Assembly: GCA_964462945.1 (NCBI GenBank)
Contig: CAYWZW010000020.1
Coordinates: 1 to 64,000, forward strand
DNA length: 64,000 nt
Direction of reading: 5' to 3'
DNA from: GCA-020343675 sp964462945
GTDB lineage: Bacteria; Planctomycetota; Phycisphaerae; Sedimentisphaerales; Anaerobacaceae
Shown: piece after piece, positions 51,192 through 60,708 of the stretch
Position numbering within the stretch: position 1 is the first letter of the stretch
Layout of the letters: each line of letters starts with the position of its first letter
The notes under the pieces: model-generated
Database searches by the model: none
What the model saw: the letters and a program-made list of their open reading frames with translations, nothing else
Told to the model about the DNA's origin: nothing
Position numbers and translations under genes: made by a program

Positions 51192-51258
51192 TCTCTGACA
51201 TTCCTTTCTATTTGTCACCGATTCAATCCTCAGTCCGCCCGTCAAGAACCCATTCCGA

Positions 51259-51714
51259 TTATTCGTCTGTTTCGCTCCGGGTTCTCGTGAGATGCGGTTT
51301 TTCCTTGTATCGGACCATATACACGCTGTTGCCTCGCTCATTGTATTTCACGGTGTCCATGTACGAATTCATGAGGAGCAGGCCTCGGCCTCCGGGCTCG
51401 TAAAGTCCCTCGCCGAATCGCGGGTCCGCCACGGCCTCCGGCTCGAACCCGTCTCCCTCGTCCGTGATGCATATTTCGACCTTGGCTGAATCCACAGAGT
51501 AGTCGATCTTGACTTTCTTGGTCGGATCCATCTTGTTACCATGCTTAACGGCATTGAGAAAAGCTTCCTCTAACGTCAAGTGGACGGCGAAAATATCATC
51601 CTTTCCAAAATCATTGGCTTCGAGCTTAGGCAGAATCTGCTTGCATACCCCAACGACAGCCGATGGCTTGCTTTCGACGACGATTGAGCAGCTAATTGGT
51701 GCTTCTGACGCCAT
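51259..51714 (-). CDS. RsbW-like anti-sigma factor kinase (HATPase_c_2)
   Basis: 151 residues from the ATG at 51714. GHKL ATPase motifs: N box LEEAFLNAVKHGN, G1 DEGDGFEPE, G2 GGRGLLLM. No histidine-kinase H box. Such kinases bind a sigma factor and phosphorylate a STAS antagonist; the STAS gene is 27 bp upstream on the same strand. Confidence 0.88.
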   Translation of the reverse strand: MASEAPISCSIVVESKPSAVVGVCKQILPKLEANDFGKDDIFAVHLTLEEAFLNAVKHGNKMDPTKKVKIDYSVDSAKVEICITDEGDGFEPEAVADPRFGEGLYEPGGRGLLLMNSYMDTVKYNERGNSVYMVRYKEKPHLTRTRSETDE

Positions 51715-51740
51715 AAGCCTGCAAAGCAAAAACCTTCTAC

Positions 51741-52112
51741 TTAATCGGTCCGTGATAAATCTTCGACTGCACTTTCGATACTTTCATAAATATCGAACGT
51801 TTTGGTCAGCCGCGTTATCTTAAAAATCTCGTAGATTTTCGGATTTATGTTGCAGAGTTTGAGCTGACCGTCGCATTCGTAAATCCTTTTACTGATTCTT
51901 ATCAGAAGCCCCAGGACGGCAGAGGACAGGAATCGGACGTTGCCAAAATCCAAAATCAGATTGATTCGGCCCGAGGCGGACTCAATAATAGGCATGATCG
52001 ATTCTTGAAGGGCTTTGATGTCCTTTTCTTCGAGGATTTTCTCATCGGTGAACCTCACGACTGTGGCGTTCCCGCTGTACTCGACACTAATCATTGGCTT
52101 AATTGCAGCCAT
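51741..52112 (-). CDS. STAS-domain anti-anti-sigma factor
   Basis: 123 residues from the ATG at 52112, preceded by GGGAGG at five bases; a longer in-frame frame lacks a site. ISVEYSGNATVVRFTDEKIL, then LILDFGNVRFLSSAVLGLLI with the expected phosphorylatable Ser. Partner of the downstream RsbW-like kinase. No PP2C phosphatase or sigma factor gene is in view. Confidence 0.88.
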   Translation of the reverse strand: MAAIKPMISVEYSGNATVVRFTDEKILEEKDIKALQESIMPIIESASGRINLILDFGNVRFLSSAVLGLLIRISKRIYECDGQLKLCNINPKIYEIFKITRLTKTFDIYESIESAVEDLSRTD

Positions 52113-52471
52113 AGCGGCCTCCCTTACGGAACCAAAAAATTGTATGCGAATCCTATGTGAGAAGACTTCGGATGTCAAGCCTTTTGGGTTTCTGGGAAAA
52201 ATTTTGGTCTTATCGGCCACCCTCGGCAGCAGGTTTCGTCAATTTGGATGCCCTTCGCGTGACTGGCAGCCTGGGTGCATTTCAGAAGGAAATGCTCTTG
52301 CGGCTTAGGGTACGAACGGATAACATTTGCCTGCACGTTTTGAAGGAGATGAAGATGAGGCTTGGCAGATCCGCCGGACAGGCACTGCCGGCGGTCGGTC
52401 ACATCGCCCGGCGGATATGCTCGTCAGTTTAGTTGTGTTCCTATATCCTTATTCTTTTGGACATTTGTCAA

Positions 52472-52741
52472 ATGCATATCAGGGAATTTCAGAGCTTGAT
52501 CTCTCGCACATACGAGAAGCGAGACCGGGAAAGGGGTATCCCAGCGACGTTTATGTGGTTTATTGAAGAGGTTGGGGAGCTTGCTACGGCCCTGGCATCA
52601 AACGATGAGCAAAACAGGCGGGAGGAATTTGCGGACGTCTTCGCCTGGCTTTGCACGCTGGCGAACATAAGCGACGTGGACCTGGAAAAGGCCTGCGAAA
52701 AATACACAAGCGGGAAAGTGAAGGGATACAAGCCGAAGTAG
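52472..52741 (+). CDS. MazG-like nucleotide pyrophosphohydrolase
   Basis: 89 residues from ATG at 52472. MWFIEEVGELATALASND and REEFADVFAWLCTLANISDV carry the EExxE and ExxD metal sites of the MazG superfamily, and the length fits the short single-domain type. Such enzymes hydrolyse nucleoside triphosphates, often non-canonical ones. Confidence 0.85.
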   Translation: MHIREFQSLISRTYEKRDRERGIPATFMWFIEEVGELATALASNDEQNRREEFADVFAWLCTLANISDVDLEKACEKYTSGKVKGYKPK

Positions 52742-52889
52742 CTCGCCCGTTGCTCGTTTCTCGCGACCCGTGACTGGCAGGTGCATAAGATCGCGACAGT
52801 TTTTTATTTGACGCGATAAGGTGATTCTCTTAAAATATGTCGTAAGGGTGTGACGAGAAAGTTCTCTTCACAGGCATCGGGATGCGTCG

Positions 52890-52931
52890 GGCCGCCTTCC
52901 CAAATTTCTTTGGAAATTTGAGGTGGCGGCC
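52890..52931 (+). promoter_or_regulatory. Long hairpin over the ribosome binding site of the next gene
   Basis: Outer arms GGCCGCC / GGCGGCC and inner arms CAAATTTC / GAAATTTG around a TTTG loop make an almost continuous 42-nt stem-loop that ends one base before the ATG and buries the GAGGTGG Shine-Dalgarno. It could limit translation (thermometer or attenuator) or be a copy of a dispersed palindromic repeat. Confidence 0.5.
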
Positions 52932-53285
52932 ATGACAGAAATCAGGAAAGAAACATATCCAATCAATAATAACAAACAGGGTGGCGGTCTAAGTTTGTTG
53001 TTGCGTCTCTTTTGGATAGCGATAGGCAACTTTATCCTATTTTTCATCGCTTTTGGGATATATGACAGCGAAAAAAGGGGTTTGGGCCTAAAAGATGCAG
53101 TTTACTGGATAATAGTAATATTGCTGATGCTCACAAGGCACATAGACATCAAATATTTGGGCGGCTCAACTGCACAGGGTACTCCAGCGTCGATGACCCA
53201 TTGGTATCGCTATGTCGCTGGTTTGATAATATGTGCAGGGCTGATTTGGGGACTGGCCCACATAGCGAATTATTTTTTCACTTAA
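52932..53285 (+). CDS. Small membrane protein, unknown
   Basis: 117 residues from the ATG at 52932 (a GTG nine bases earlier is also in frame). Three hydrophobic helices (LLLRLFWIAIGNFILFFIAF, AVYWIIVILLMLTRHIDI, YVAGLIICAGLIWGLAHIAN). No conserved catalytic motif. Confidence 0.65.
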   Translation: MTEIRKETYPINNNKQGGGLSLLLRLFWIAIGNFILFFIAFGIYDSEKRGLGLKDAVYWIIVILLMLTRHIDIKYLGGSTAQGTPASMTHWYRYVAGLIICAGLIWGLAHIANYFFT

Positions 53286-53515
53286 ATCAGAATTAAAACC
53301 AGGTCCGTAAGTCCAAAAGATTTTGCGCCAGACTCCATCTGTGCGAATAAACTATCTACAAGGAGTAAAGAGTAGGCATTATCTGGTGTTCCCCTGGGAC
53401 AGACGTTAAGGGTCGGATTTTTCATTATTATCACTTTTGGGTGATGGGGGAATTACTATGTCAGGACTGACCAAAGCAAAAGACAGAGCCATGTTAAATT
53501 AGAGAGTTACGACCC

Positions 53516-54748
53516 ATGCCAAGAACCGAATTTTATGAGTCAGCGGTACAACATGGATTCTACGGTGTGGACAAGTCCGGACTATTTGGCAAGAAAGACA
53601 ATGTTCGCAAATACTGGGAAGATGTTTCCATCAAGATGTCTATCCGGCCGGCCATTGAACGGATTTTAGAGCACAAGAACAAAATCCGCATAGTTGACCT
53701 CGGCTGCGGCAGCGGCGAAGGGGTGGAATTATTGACCCACATCCCTCCAGGTGACCCGGTTAAAACGGTAAATAAGGAATTCGTAATAGTTGAAGATGAC
53801 ATCGAACTCTACAAAGGGGTCGATATATCACCAGCCATGGTCGAACAGGGCAAACACAATTACCCACACTTGGCGCAGGTTGAATTCGTCCAGGGGGATT
53901 TGTCGGAGGGTTTTCCTTTCATGAGAGACGACCCTTATGACATGTACTTTTCATCTTACGCTTCGCAATCGCACTTGACCTTTGAGGAGCTTGGGCATCT
54001 GACGAAGGAGGTTTTTTCTCATATAAGCGACAAAGGGTATTTGGTGTTTGATCTATTTGGCAGAAACTCTCCCGAATGGCCTAAGTACTGGGGTCAAGAT
54101 TGCCATACGACTTTGCCTTATACCATGGCCTATTTATTGCCGCCGCAGGAACGGAATCCCGAAAAAATTGACTGGTTTGACGTCACATGCTGGACCGGTT
54201 CCGAGCTTGTCAGCCTTATCGAATCAGCAGCTAAGTCTGCAAAAAGAAAAGCCAGAATTGTCACCATGCGGGACCGTTCGATATTTGTTGGGCGCCATAT
54301 GGACACAGGTATCTTCAAGACACAGAGCCATCAAACGCGAATAGCGGTAAATCGTTTGTTTGACCCTGATTGCAGGGGACAGATAAGCGGTTTGAGTATC
54401 GACATAGATTATCTGGAAGAAGCGAAAGAGGCAAGCCCAGATGGATGGGCGCGAATTCACGATTACTATAACCAATGGCAGGTGGTGGTGAACGTACTCA
54501 ACGCCTTGATGTGCGCGAATAATGCGGAAGTCAAAAGGATAATCGAATCAAGCCCGGCTGGCATCGCTGATGAGCTAAAGATGCTGGCGTGGTTATATAG
54601 GAATGCTGACAGATTTCTTGTTGTTGATTTTTGGGCCAGTGTTATGGGGCCGCAGGTTGCCTGTGTTCTGCGGAATCTGGAACTTTCTCTTCCCCAGGGA
54701 TTAGGTTGCGGCCACGGCCTGTTTTGCGTCGTCGAAGTCGAAAAGTGA
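53516..54748 (+). CDS. SAM-dependent methyltransferase, class I
   Basis: 410 residues. Motif I IVDLGCGSGEGVELL near residue 60 and a later acidic loop (VDISPAMVEQGKHNYP), then post-motif DMYFSSYASQSHLTFEELGH. About 200 residues follow the Rossmann domain and are not recognised, so the substrate is unknown. Isolated between intergenic gaps and with lower GC than its neighbours, which may point to separate acquisition. Confidence 0.8.
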   Translation: MPRTEFYESAVQHGFYGVDKSGLFGKKDNVRKYWEDVSIKMSIRPAIERILEHKNKIRIVDLGCGSGEGVELLTHIPPGDPVKTVNKEFVIVEDDIELYKGVDISPAMVEQGKHNYPHLAQVEFVQGDLSEGFPFMRDDPYDMYFSSYASQSHLTFEELGHLTKEVFSHISDKGYLVFDLFGRNSPEWPKYWGQDCHTTLPYTMAYLLPPQERNPEKIDWFDVTCWTGSELVSLIESAAKSAKRKARIVTMRDRSIFVGRHMDTGIFKTQSHQTRIAVNRLFDPDCRGQISGLSIDIDYLEEAKEASPDGWARIHDYYNQWQVVVNVLNALMCANNAEVKRIIESSPAGIADELKMLAWLYRNADRFLVVDFWASVMGPQVACVLRNLELSLPQGLGCGHGLFCVVEVEK

Positions 54749-54941
54749 AAGAAACTAACAATTGAACCAGATGCGGCTTTGTTGCATACCATTTTTCTGA
54801 CGACGTTCTACGCTTCATTTGTCCTCAATCGGGGTGCCGATTTTCAACTGGGCAACGCAATACGAACGACGCGCGACGGTAAAGGTCAGCTTTGTTCTGG
54901 TCTTTGGTGCGCAAGGTGCGAGTGAGCGAACGCTCGCATCT

Positions 54942-56441
54942 TCAATGTGGGTGCGGCAGCTCCGGTTCCGGCGGATTGCGCCAGGGTCGCATGGCGACCA
55001 TTAGTGCGGCAATCAGCGTCAGGAGGAGCCAGTCCCGCCCGATTAAAATAAGCGCAATCCAGGAATACCCCCCATAAGGCCGGCGAATGTCCACAATGAG
55101 GTCGCTAACCAAGAGGAAGAGCAAAATCCCCGGGATCAAGTACCGGATAGAAAAATCGAATGATCGGCCAACTCGAAAGATGGATATAGGATTCACATGC
55201 TCCCGGAGGCGATTGGCCCCATAGAGCCACCCAACCAGTATGCACTGGAGGATACAGGAGGCAAATAACCCGTAATGGCTTAAGAAGTGGTCCACGATGT
55301 CCAGCCATGCAAACCCTCCCCCGGTTGCGAAGATGATTCCTCCAAGGAAACCTACTATGGATAGGACCGTCACCACGACCTTGCGTGGGTAATGGAATTT
55401 ATCTATCACCGCTGCGGCAAATGCCTCGATGATTGAGATGGAAGAGGCAATGCCGGCTACCATAAGGGTAAGGAAGAACAGTACTCCAAACAGGCGGGAG
55501 AAACTGGGCAGCAGGCTGATGGCCTGGGGATAGGCCACAAAAGCAAGTCCGATTCCGTGCTGCACAACCTGTTCAAACGGTTTATTCACCTGGGTAGCCA
55601 TGTATCCCAACGTTCCGAAGACGGCCAGACCGGCTATCAGCGATACAATGGTATCAATCAGGCACGCTATGGTGGCGTTAAAATTGATGTCGGCTTTTCT
55701 TGGCAGGTAGGATGCGTAGGTCACCATGATCCCGAAGCCGAGACTCAAAGTGAAGAATATCTGCGAATAGGCGTCAATCCACACTTTGGGCTCGGCCAGC
55801 CGCGAGAAGTCGGGTTTAAGGTAACGGCTGATTCCTTCTTTTGCGCCGGGTAGAAACCAAACCCATCCCACTAAGATGAGGATGAGCACAAAAAGAAACG
55901 GCATGAATATCTTATTGGCTCTCTCAATCCCTTTTTCTACGCCGAAGAAGACTATCACCCAGTTGACGACCCACACGATGAGCAAGCCCAGCAGGATAGG
56001 ACTGCGCACATCTCCCATTTCGAGCGGACCGGCTGTGACCCCTAAAAACTGGTGAAAGAAGAATTGGTTGGGGTCGGCTCCCCACGCCAGGTTAAGAGAA
56101 AAGCCGATGTAACAGACACACCAGGCGATGACCACGGCGTAGTACATCACAATCCCGAACATGACAAATATCACCATCCACCAGCCAAGCCACTCCCAGT
56201 GGGGACGAATCTTGGCAAAGGACATCGGCGCAGAACCCCGCATCTGATGGCCGATGCCGTATTCCAGGATCATCAACGGGATTCCCGCCGTCACCAGAGC
56301 AACAAAATACGGGATAAGATAGGCCCCGCCCCCATTTTCGTAGCACACATAGGCAAACCGCCAGATGGAGCCTAAACCGATAGCAGAGCCAATGGCGGCC
56401 ATGAGAAATCCCCATTGCGTCTTCCACTGCGCTCGATGCAT
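54942..56441 (-). CDS. Sodium-dependent transporter of the NSS (SNF) family
   Basis: 499 residues with 12 predicted helices. WGFLMAAIGSAIGLGSIWRF holds the Na+-site backbone of helix 1, followed by YENGGGAYLIPYF; DTIVSLIAGLAVFGTLGYMA and later helices fit the family. Probably imports an amino acid or related solute with Na+. Terminates convergently with the methyltransferase. Confidence 0.92.
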   Translation of the reverse strand: MHRAQWKTQWGFLMAAIGSAIGLGSIWRFAYVCYENGGGAYLIPYFVALVTAGIPLMILEYGIGHQMRGSAPMSFAKIRPHWEWLGWWMVIFVMFGIVMYYAVVIAWCVCYIGFSLNLAWGADPNQFFFHQFLGVTAGPLEMGDVRSPILLGLLIVWVVNWVIVFFGVEKGIERANKIFMPFLFVLILILVGWVWFLPGAKEGISRYLKPDFSRLAEPKVWIDAYSQIFFTLSLGFGIMVTYASYLPRKADINFNATIACLIDTIVSLIAGLAVFGTLGYMATQVNKPFEQVVQHGIGLAFVAYPQAISLLPSFSRLFGVLFFLTLMVAGIASSISIIEAFAAAVIDKFHYPRKVVVTVLSIVGFLGGIIFATGGGFAWLDIVDHFLSHYGLFASCILQCILVGWLYGANRLREHVNPISIFRVGRSFDFSIRYLIPGILLFLLVSDLIVDIRRPYGGYSWIALILIGRDWLLLTLIAALMVAMRPWRNPPEPELPHPH

Positions 56442-56650
56442 CTCTATTTTCGGTAGCTTGTGCTGGTCTATAGGCTCACCTTAGCTCAAAAGATTTGAAG
56501 GTCTCTTAAACCTGCCCGTCACCATTTTTTGTGTGGATTGTTATGAGGTACTCTGCTCTTATGCCCCCGCTGCGTGTTGCTCGATCCGGGGATATCCGGA
56601 GTTTGCCGATTCCGACGGTGCTGCCGCCCACGGCCGGTATTATGCCGGAT

Positions 56651-57499
56651 TCACTTGCTCGTCTTTTTCTCGCCATATTCCCTGTCGCTGGTCACCTTAA
56701 GTTCTTCCACCCACTCTCTCTTTATTCCGAGCAATCCCAACGTGTCACGTTCGATGATATTTCGAATGTTTCCTCGCGGAACAGCCGGCAGATTCGTATC
56801 GGCCAGGAGCATATTGAAACCGAGCAGGGTCTCGATGCACTGGCCCGCCGTGCCGGATGGGAACCCACTGCCGAACAACAGTTTGTCCATGACGCCGTGT
56901 TCGTGCGCCGCCACCACCATATTGTACGTTTGCCAGACGTTCTTCGGCTGTATCGTCAAATCCGCATATACGTTTTTGTGCCTGCCTACCATCGACAAGG
57001 TTTGTTCGACAAAAGGCGCCCCCATATTTCCAATAACCATTTTCAATGCGGCGAATTCTCTGGCCACTTCGTCCAAAAGGTACGGCTGGCTATACTCCAG
57101 GACGGCATGGGCCCCCGCAGCGTCTGCCGAGTTGTGGAAGAATACGGGAAGGCCAAGCTCTTCTGCCGACTCATAGAATTTCATGGCTCTGCTGTGAGCC
57201 GGATGAAAACCACAGGCCGAACAATACAAAACGACCCCATTCAACCCCAGTTTCTCTGTGATGTGCTTGAGGCTATTTGGGGTGACCTTGTCTTTGCTGG
57301 GATCGAACACCGCAAAGCCGACCATTTTTTCTTTGTGCTTGTTGACGTATTGGGCTAATTTCTTATTGGCGTCCTCGTTTGGCTCGTCGGCGGTGGCCAA
57401 TACAATGCACGCGTCAACCGTCTCGGCCGCTGCAAAATGCTCAGATGTCTCAACATCGTCAGCGGCAGGATTTATGTGTGTGTGACAATCAACAATCAT
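56651..57499 (-). CDS. Amidohydrolase-family TIM-barrel hydrolase
   Basis: 282 residues. Starts with the metal motif DCHTHIN, continues MVGFAVFDPSKDKVTPNS, and has KLLFGSGFPSG for the catalytic Asp strand position (here Gly-Ser in place of the common GSDxP). FFHNSADAAGAHAVLEYSQP supplies another His. Similar to ACMSD-type/2-pyrone hydrolase-like proteins; substrate unknown. Confidence 0.75.
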   Translation of the reverse strand: MIVDCHTHINPAADDVETSEHFAAAETVDACIVLATADEPNEDANKKLAQYVNKHKEKMVGFAVFDPSKDKVTPNSLKHITEKLGLNGVVLYCSACGFHPAHSRAMKFYESAEELGLPVFFHNSADAAGAHAVLEYSQPYLLDEVAREFAALKMVIGNMGAPFVEQTLSMVGRHKNVYADLTIQPKNVWQTYNMVVAAHEHGVMDKLLFGSGFPSGTAGQCIETLLGFNMLLADTNLPAVPRGNIRNIIERDTLGLLGIKREWVEELKVTSDREYGEKKTSK

Positions 57500-58060
57500 T
57501 ATCTGACGCCTTTAGTTGCCATATCGCTGCCCGCCCGCACGAGCAGGGCTTTGCTCTTCCATCTTTTTTCTTCAAGCCTGCATCGGGCTGGATTTCGCTT
57601 CAGCCGTCGCTCATCAATAATCCATTCCCCCGGCCTCGTCAAGAACAAATATTTCCCCGCTCGGCCGGTGACTGATTAGGGCTGCCCGGCCGAAATTCCA
57701 ACGCTTGCACCGCGGCCGGGCCGGCTGTTTAGGCTATTTATTCAATGGCTCTTGCGTGGCCGTTTCCGAGTTAGGTCAGAGTCTCGAAGGGCTCATGGCG
57801 AGCTGTCAGAACCCGCTTGACGTTGCGATCAGGGAGTTGTAGCATTACGCCCACGACTAATGCCCAGAGACGAACCGGAATATTCCGAACTCATTTATCG
57901 TTGAGTGGCGGGGTACATCCCGGTTTGTATATTCTAATTTTTTTGAATTTTTTATACTGTCCGGCGTCTTATATGGTAGAATCGTCCGGCGAAAATCGTA
58001 CGCTTTTGCCGCCGGGCTGGCGGCAGGTGCTCATAGGCCCTGAGTCGTGAGTGATGTAAT
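57500..58060. other. Intergenic region without a supportable gene
   Basis: Several short frames, none with a ribosome binding site. AT-rich sequence around 57935-57980 (TATACT, later TAGAAT) is where a promoter for the downstream zinc-ribbon operon could lie, but spacing is not canonical. Confidence 0.45.
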
Positions 58061-58456
58061 ATGGATTGTCCCGTTTGCAAAAATGCGATGATCACGCTTG
58101 AACTCGAGGACGTTGAGATCGACTATTGCACTGATTGCGGCGGCATCTGGCTGGACGCCGGCGAACTCGAACTGCTGCTGGGCGAGCCTGGAGAGGCAGA
58201 ACACCTGCTTGGTTCCTTCAAAATCGATTCCCGGTCCGCCGAAAGCGTGAGGAAGTGCCCAATCTGCGACAAGAAAATGCAAAAAATCATCGCTGGTGCC
58301 TCCGCCCCGGCTTTGCTTATCGATAAGTGCCGCAAAGGGGACGGTCTATGGTTCGATACGGGTGAGCTGCACGACATCGCCGGCAGAGCGCAATTGGACA
58401 AAGACAACAAAATCATGAAACTGTTGACGGATATGTTTGAGTACAGGGAAACTTAG
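58061..58456 (+). CDS. Double TFIIB-type zinc-ribbon protein
   Basis: 131 residues. Two zinc ribbons with the family's xCPxCxxxM...DxCxxCxGxWxDxGEL pattern: CPVCKNAMITLELEDVEIDY then CTDCGGIWLDAGELELLL, and CPICDKKMQKII then KCRKGDGLWFDTGELHDI. Such proteins occur beside LemA and M48 peptidase genes, as here. Function unknown. Confidence 0.85.
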   Translation: MDCPVCKNAMITLELEDVEIDYCTDCGGIWLDAGELELLLGEPGEAEHLLGSFKIDSRSAESVRKCPICDKKMQKIIAGASAPALLIDKCRKGDGLWFDTGELHDIAGRAQLDKDNKIMKLLTDMFEYRET

Positions 58457-58472
58457 TAGAAAGGAGAAGATT

Positions 58473-58556
58473 ATGAGCACTTGGAGTATCGTCTTAATCG
58501 TCGTCGCCGCCGTTGTTCTCGTCGTGGCATTGATTCTGAAGAAAATGAAATCGTAA
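58473..58556 (+). CDS. 27-residue single-pass membrane peptide
   Basis: Starts with AAGGAG seven bases upstream of the ATG; the peptide is a short N-terminus, one hydrophobic helix (WSIVLIVVAAVVLVVALI) and a basic tail (LKKMKS). It sits between the zinc-ribbon gene and lemA, 16 and 34 bp away, so it is probably co-expressed. Too short for most annotation pipelines. Confidence 0.65.
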   Translation: MSTWSIVLIVVAAVVLVVALILKKMKS

Positions 58557-58590
58557 AACGGACAAAGCACCTTCAATAGGGGAAGAACCC

Positions 58591-59160
58591 ATGTCAATGG
58601 TACCGGTTATTCTTATTTTGGTCTTGCTTGTTCCGGCGTTACTGGTCCTTTTCGTGATCGGCATCTATAATGCCCTGGTTCGCCTCCGCAATCAGGTCGA
58701 TAACGCCTGGTCGCAAATCGACGTCCAGCTCAAGCGCCGGCACGATTTGATTCCCAACCTCATCGAGACCGCTAAGGGCTACATGAAGCACGAGCGTGGG
58801 ACCTTCGAGGCTATCACACAGGCCCGAAGCCAGGCGATGGGGGCCAAGACCGTCGCCGAATCCTCAAAGGCCGAAGGCGCCCTCGGCGAAGCGCTGAGCA
58901 AGTTTATGCTCGTCGTCGAGAATTATCCCGACCTGAAGGCCAACCAGAATTTCCTTGCGCTTCAGGAAGAGTTGACCGGCACCGAGAACAGAATCGCGTT
59001 TGCCAGGCAGAGCTACAACGACCAGGTCTTGTTCTACAACAACAAGATTCAGATGTTCCCCTCGAACATCATTGCGGGCATGTTCGCTTTCGGCAAACGC
59101 GAATTCTTCGAGATTGAAGTTGCCGCCGAGCGCGAGGTCCCGAAGGTGAGCTTTACTTAG
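58591..59160 (+). CDS. lemA: LemA family protein
   Basis: 189 residues. N-terminal membrane helix, then QVDNAWSQIDVQLKRRHDLI, PNLIETAKGYMKHE and AITQARSQA, the LemA signature helices, with YPDLKANQNFLALQEELTGT and ENRIAFARQSYNDQVLFYNN near the end. A coiled-coil membrane-anchored protein of uncertain role, commonly adjacent to M48-type proteases. Confidence 0.95.
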   Translation: MSMVPVILILVLLVPALLVLFVIGIYNALVRLRNQVDNAWSQIDVQLKRRHDLIPNLIETAKGYMKHERGTFEAITQARSQAMGAKTVAESSKAEGALGEALSKFMLVVENYPDLKANQNFLALQEELTGTENRIAFARQSYNDQVLFYNNKIQMFPSNIIAGMFAFGKREFFEIEVAAEREVPKVSFT

Positions 59161-59428
59161 AACAGCGAACCAAATCCAAAACAGGATGAGTGCATGGTCC
59201 ACCTTCGGCAGGTTATTTTGGGCCGAGCACAAGCGTTGTTCCAAGCAGAGCCGGCAGCGGAAAGGTAAAGTCGGGGAAGAAATACAAAATCGTTCTTTTG
59301 GCAGACCGTCTGGGGCGGCCTGCTCTGAACGGCAAGTCGAGAGTCCCCCGTGGTGCCGGGATGTTCTCTCTTAGGGTACTCTTGGGTTTTCCTCCGGGTG
59401 TTCGGGGCCGCACCATGGGTTGCTGACG

Positions 59429-60661
59429 ATGTGGGAGCTGATAAGAGCCAACAAGAGAAACTCCATCATTCTGATGGTGATGATGGCAGCCGTGTTGCTG
59501 CTTCTGGGTTTTGTCATTGGCTCGGCTTTGGGCCAGGCCGAAGGCGGCTTGTTTGGCCTGATAGTTGCCACGGCCATCTGGCTGATTCTGACCTTGATCA
59601 GCCTATCGAGCGGCGACCAAATCCTTCTGGCGGCCAGCCGGGCCACACCGGTCACCCACGATGTTCATCCCCAGTTGTTCAATGTCGTTGAAGAAATGAA
59701 GATCGCTGCCGGTTTGCCTGCCATGCCGAAAATCTACATCATCAACGACCCCGCGCCCAACGCCTTTGCGACCGGTCGCAACCCCCAAAATGCGTCAGTT
59801 GCCGTAACCGCCGGGCTTTTGGCCCGCCTCAACCGCGATGAGCTTCAGGGCGTCATCGCCCATGAGAGCAGCCACATTGTCCACCGGGACATTCTCTTTG
59901 TCACGCTCGCCGGGATCATGCTCGGCTCGATCGTCCTGCTCTCGCAGGTCTTTCTGCGAGGTATGTTCTACGGCTCCATGGGCGGGTCGCGCCGGCGGTA
60001 TTCCGGGGGCGGAAGGGGCGGCGGCCAGGCCCAGGCTGTCATGCTGGTCATCGCCCTCGTGGCCGCTATCGTCGCGCCGATCATGGCCTACCTGCTCTAC
60101 TTTGCCCTTTCACGGAAGCGGGAGTACCTTGCCGACGCCGGAGCGGCCCGGTTGACCCGCTACCCGGAGGGTCTTGCCAGCGCCCTGGAGAAAATTGCCG
60201 CCGATCCGTCGCCGCAGTTGGCTGCCGCAAACAAGGTGACCGCCCCGATGTATATTGTCAATCCCTTCAAGAAAAGGGGGCAGATGAAATTATCGGACCT
60301 GACCAGCACGCATCCGCCGATTTCCGAAAGGATAAGGATTTTGCGTAACATGACCCAGGGTGCTTCATTCAAGGCGTATTCCGACGCCTTTACGACTGTC
60401 ACGCATAGCAAGACGGTTGTTCCGGCCGCCGCTGTGAGCAGCAAGGAGAGTGTCGCCTTGCGCCAGGCCGGCGCCGAAGCCGAAAAGAAAGAGCGTCTTG
60501 AAAAACAAACGCGCCAGGTCGGTGATATTATGCGACGGGTGAATCAGTTCATATTCCTGACCTGCGTCTGCGGCCTGAAACTAAAAATCCCCCCGAATTT
60601 CAAGGGCAATAACGTCAAGTGCCCCCGGTGCAGCAAGCTTCTGGACCTTCCCTGCAGATAA
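59429..60661 (+). CDS. M48-family membrane metalloprotease with C-terminal zinc ribbon
   Basis: 410 residues from the ATG at 59429. Two N-terminal helices, zinc site VIAHESSHIVHRD (HExxH) and SRKREYLADAGAARL with the third ligand Glu, a Gly/Arg-rich loop (GGSRRRYSGGGRGGG), two more helices, and a C-terminal CVCGLKLKIPPNFKGNNVKC/PRCS four-Cys ribbon. Resembles HtpX-type proteases (inner-membrane protein quality control) apart from the ribbon extension. Downstream of lemA in the same orientation. Confidence 0.88.
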   Translation: MWELIRANKRNSIILMVMMAAVLLLLGFVIGSALGQAEGGLFGLIVATAIWLILTLISLSSGDQILLAASRATPVTHDVHPQLFNVVEEMKIAAGLPAMPKIYIINDPAPNAFATGRNPQNASVAVTAGLLARLNRDELQGVIAHESSHIVHRDILFVTLAGIMLGSIVLLSQVFLRGMFYGSMGGSRRRYSGGGRGGGQAQAVMLVIALVAAIVAPIMAYLLYFALSRKREYLADAGAARLTRYPEGLASALEKIAADPSPQLAAANKVTAPMYIVNPFKKRGQMKLSDLTSTHPPISERIRILRNMTQGASFKAYSDAFTTVTHSKTVVPAAAVSSKESVALRQAGAEAEKKERLEKQTRQVGDIMRRVNQFIFLTCVCGLKLKIPPNFKGNNVKCPRCSKLLDLPCR

Positions 60662-60708
60662 TCAAATGAACGGTCGTTAGTTCGTGACAAAACGCCGGGC
60701 CGCGTCTG

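Noticed and set aside
54860..54950. GAGCG/CGCTC-type inverted repeats between the methyltransferase and the symporter
   Set aside because: Competing pairings and no T tract on either strand, so not called as a terminator.
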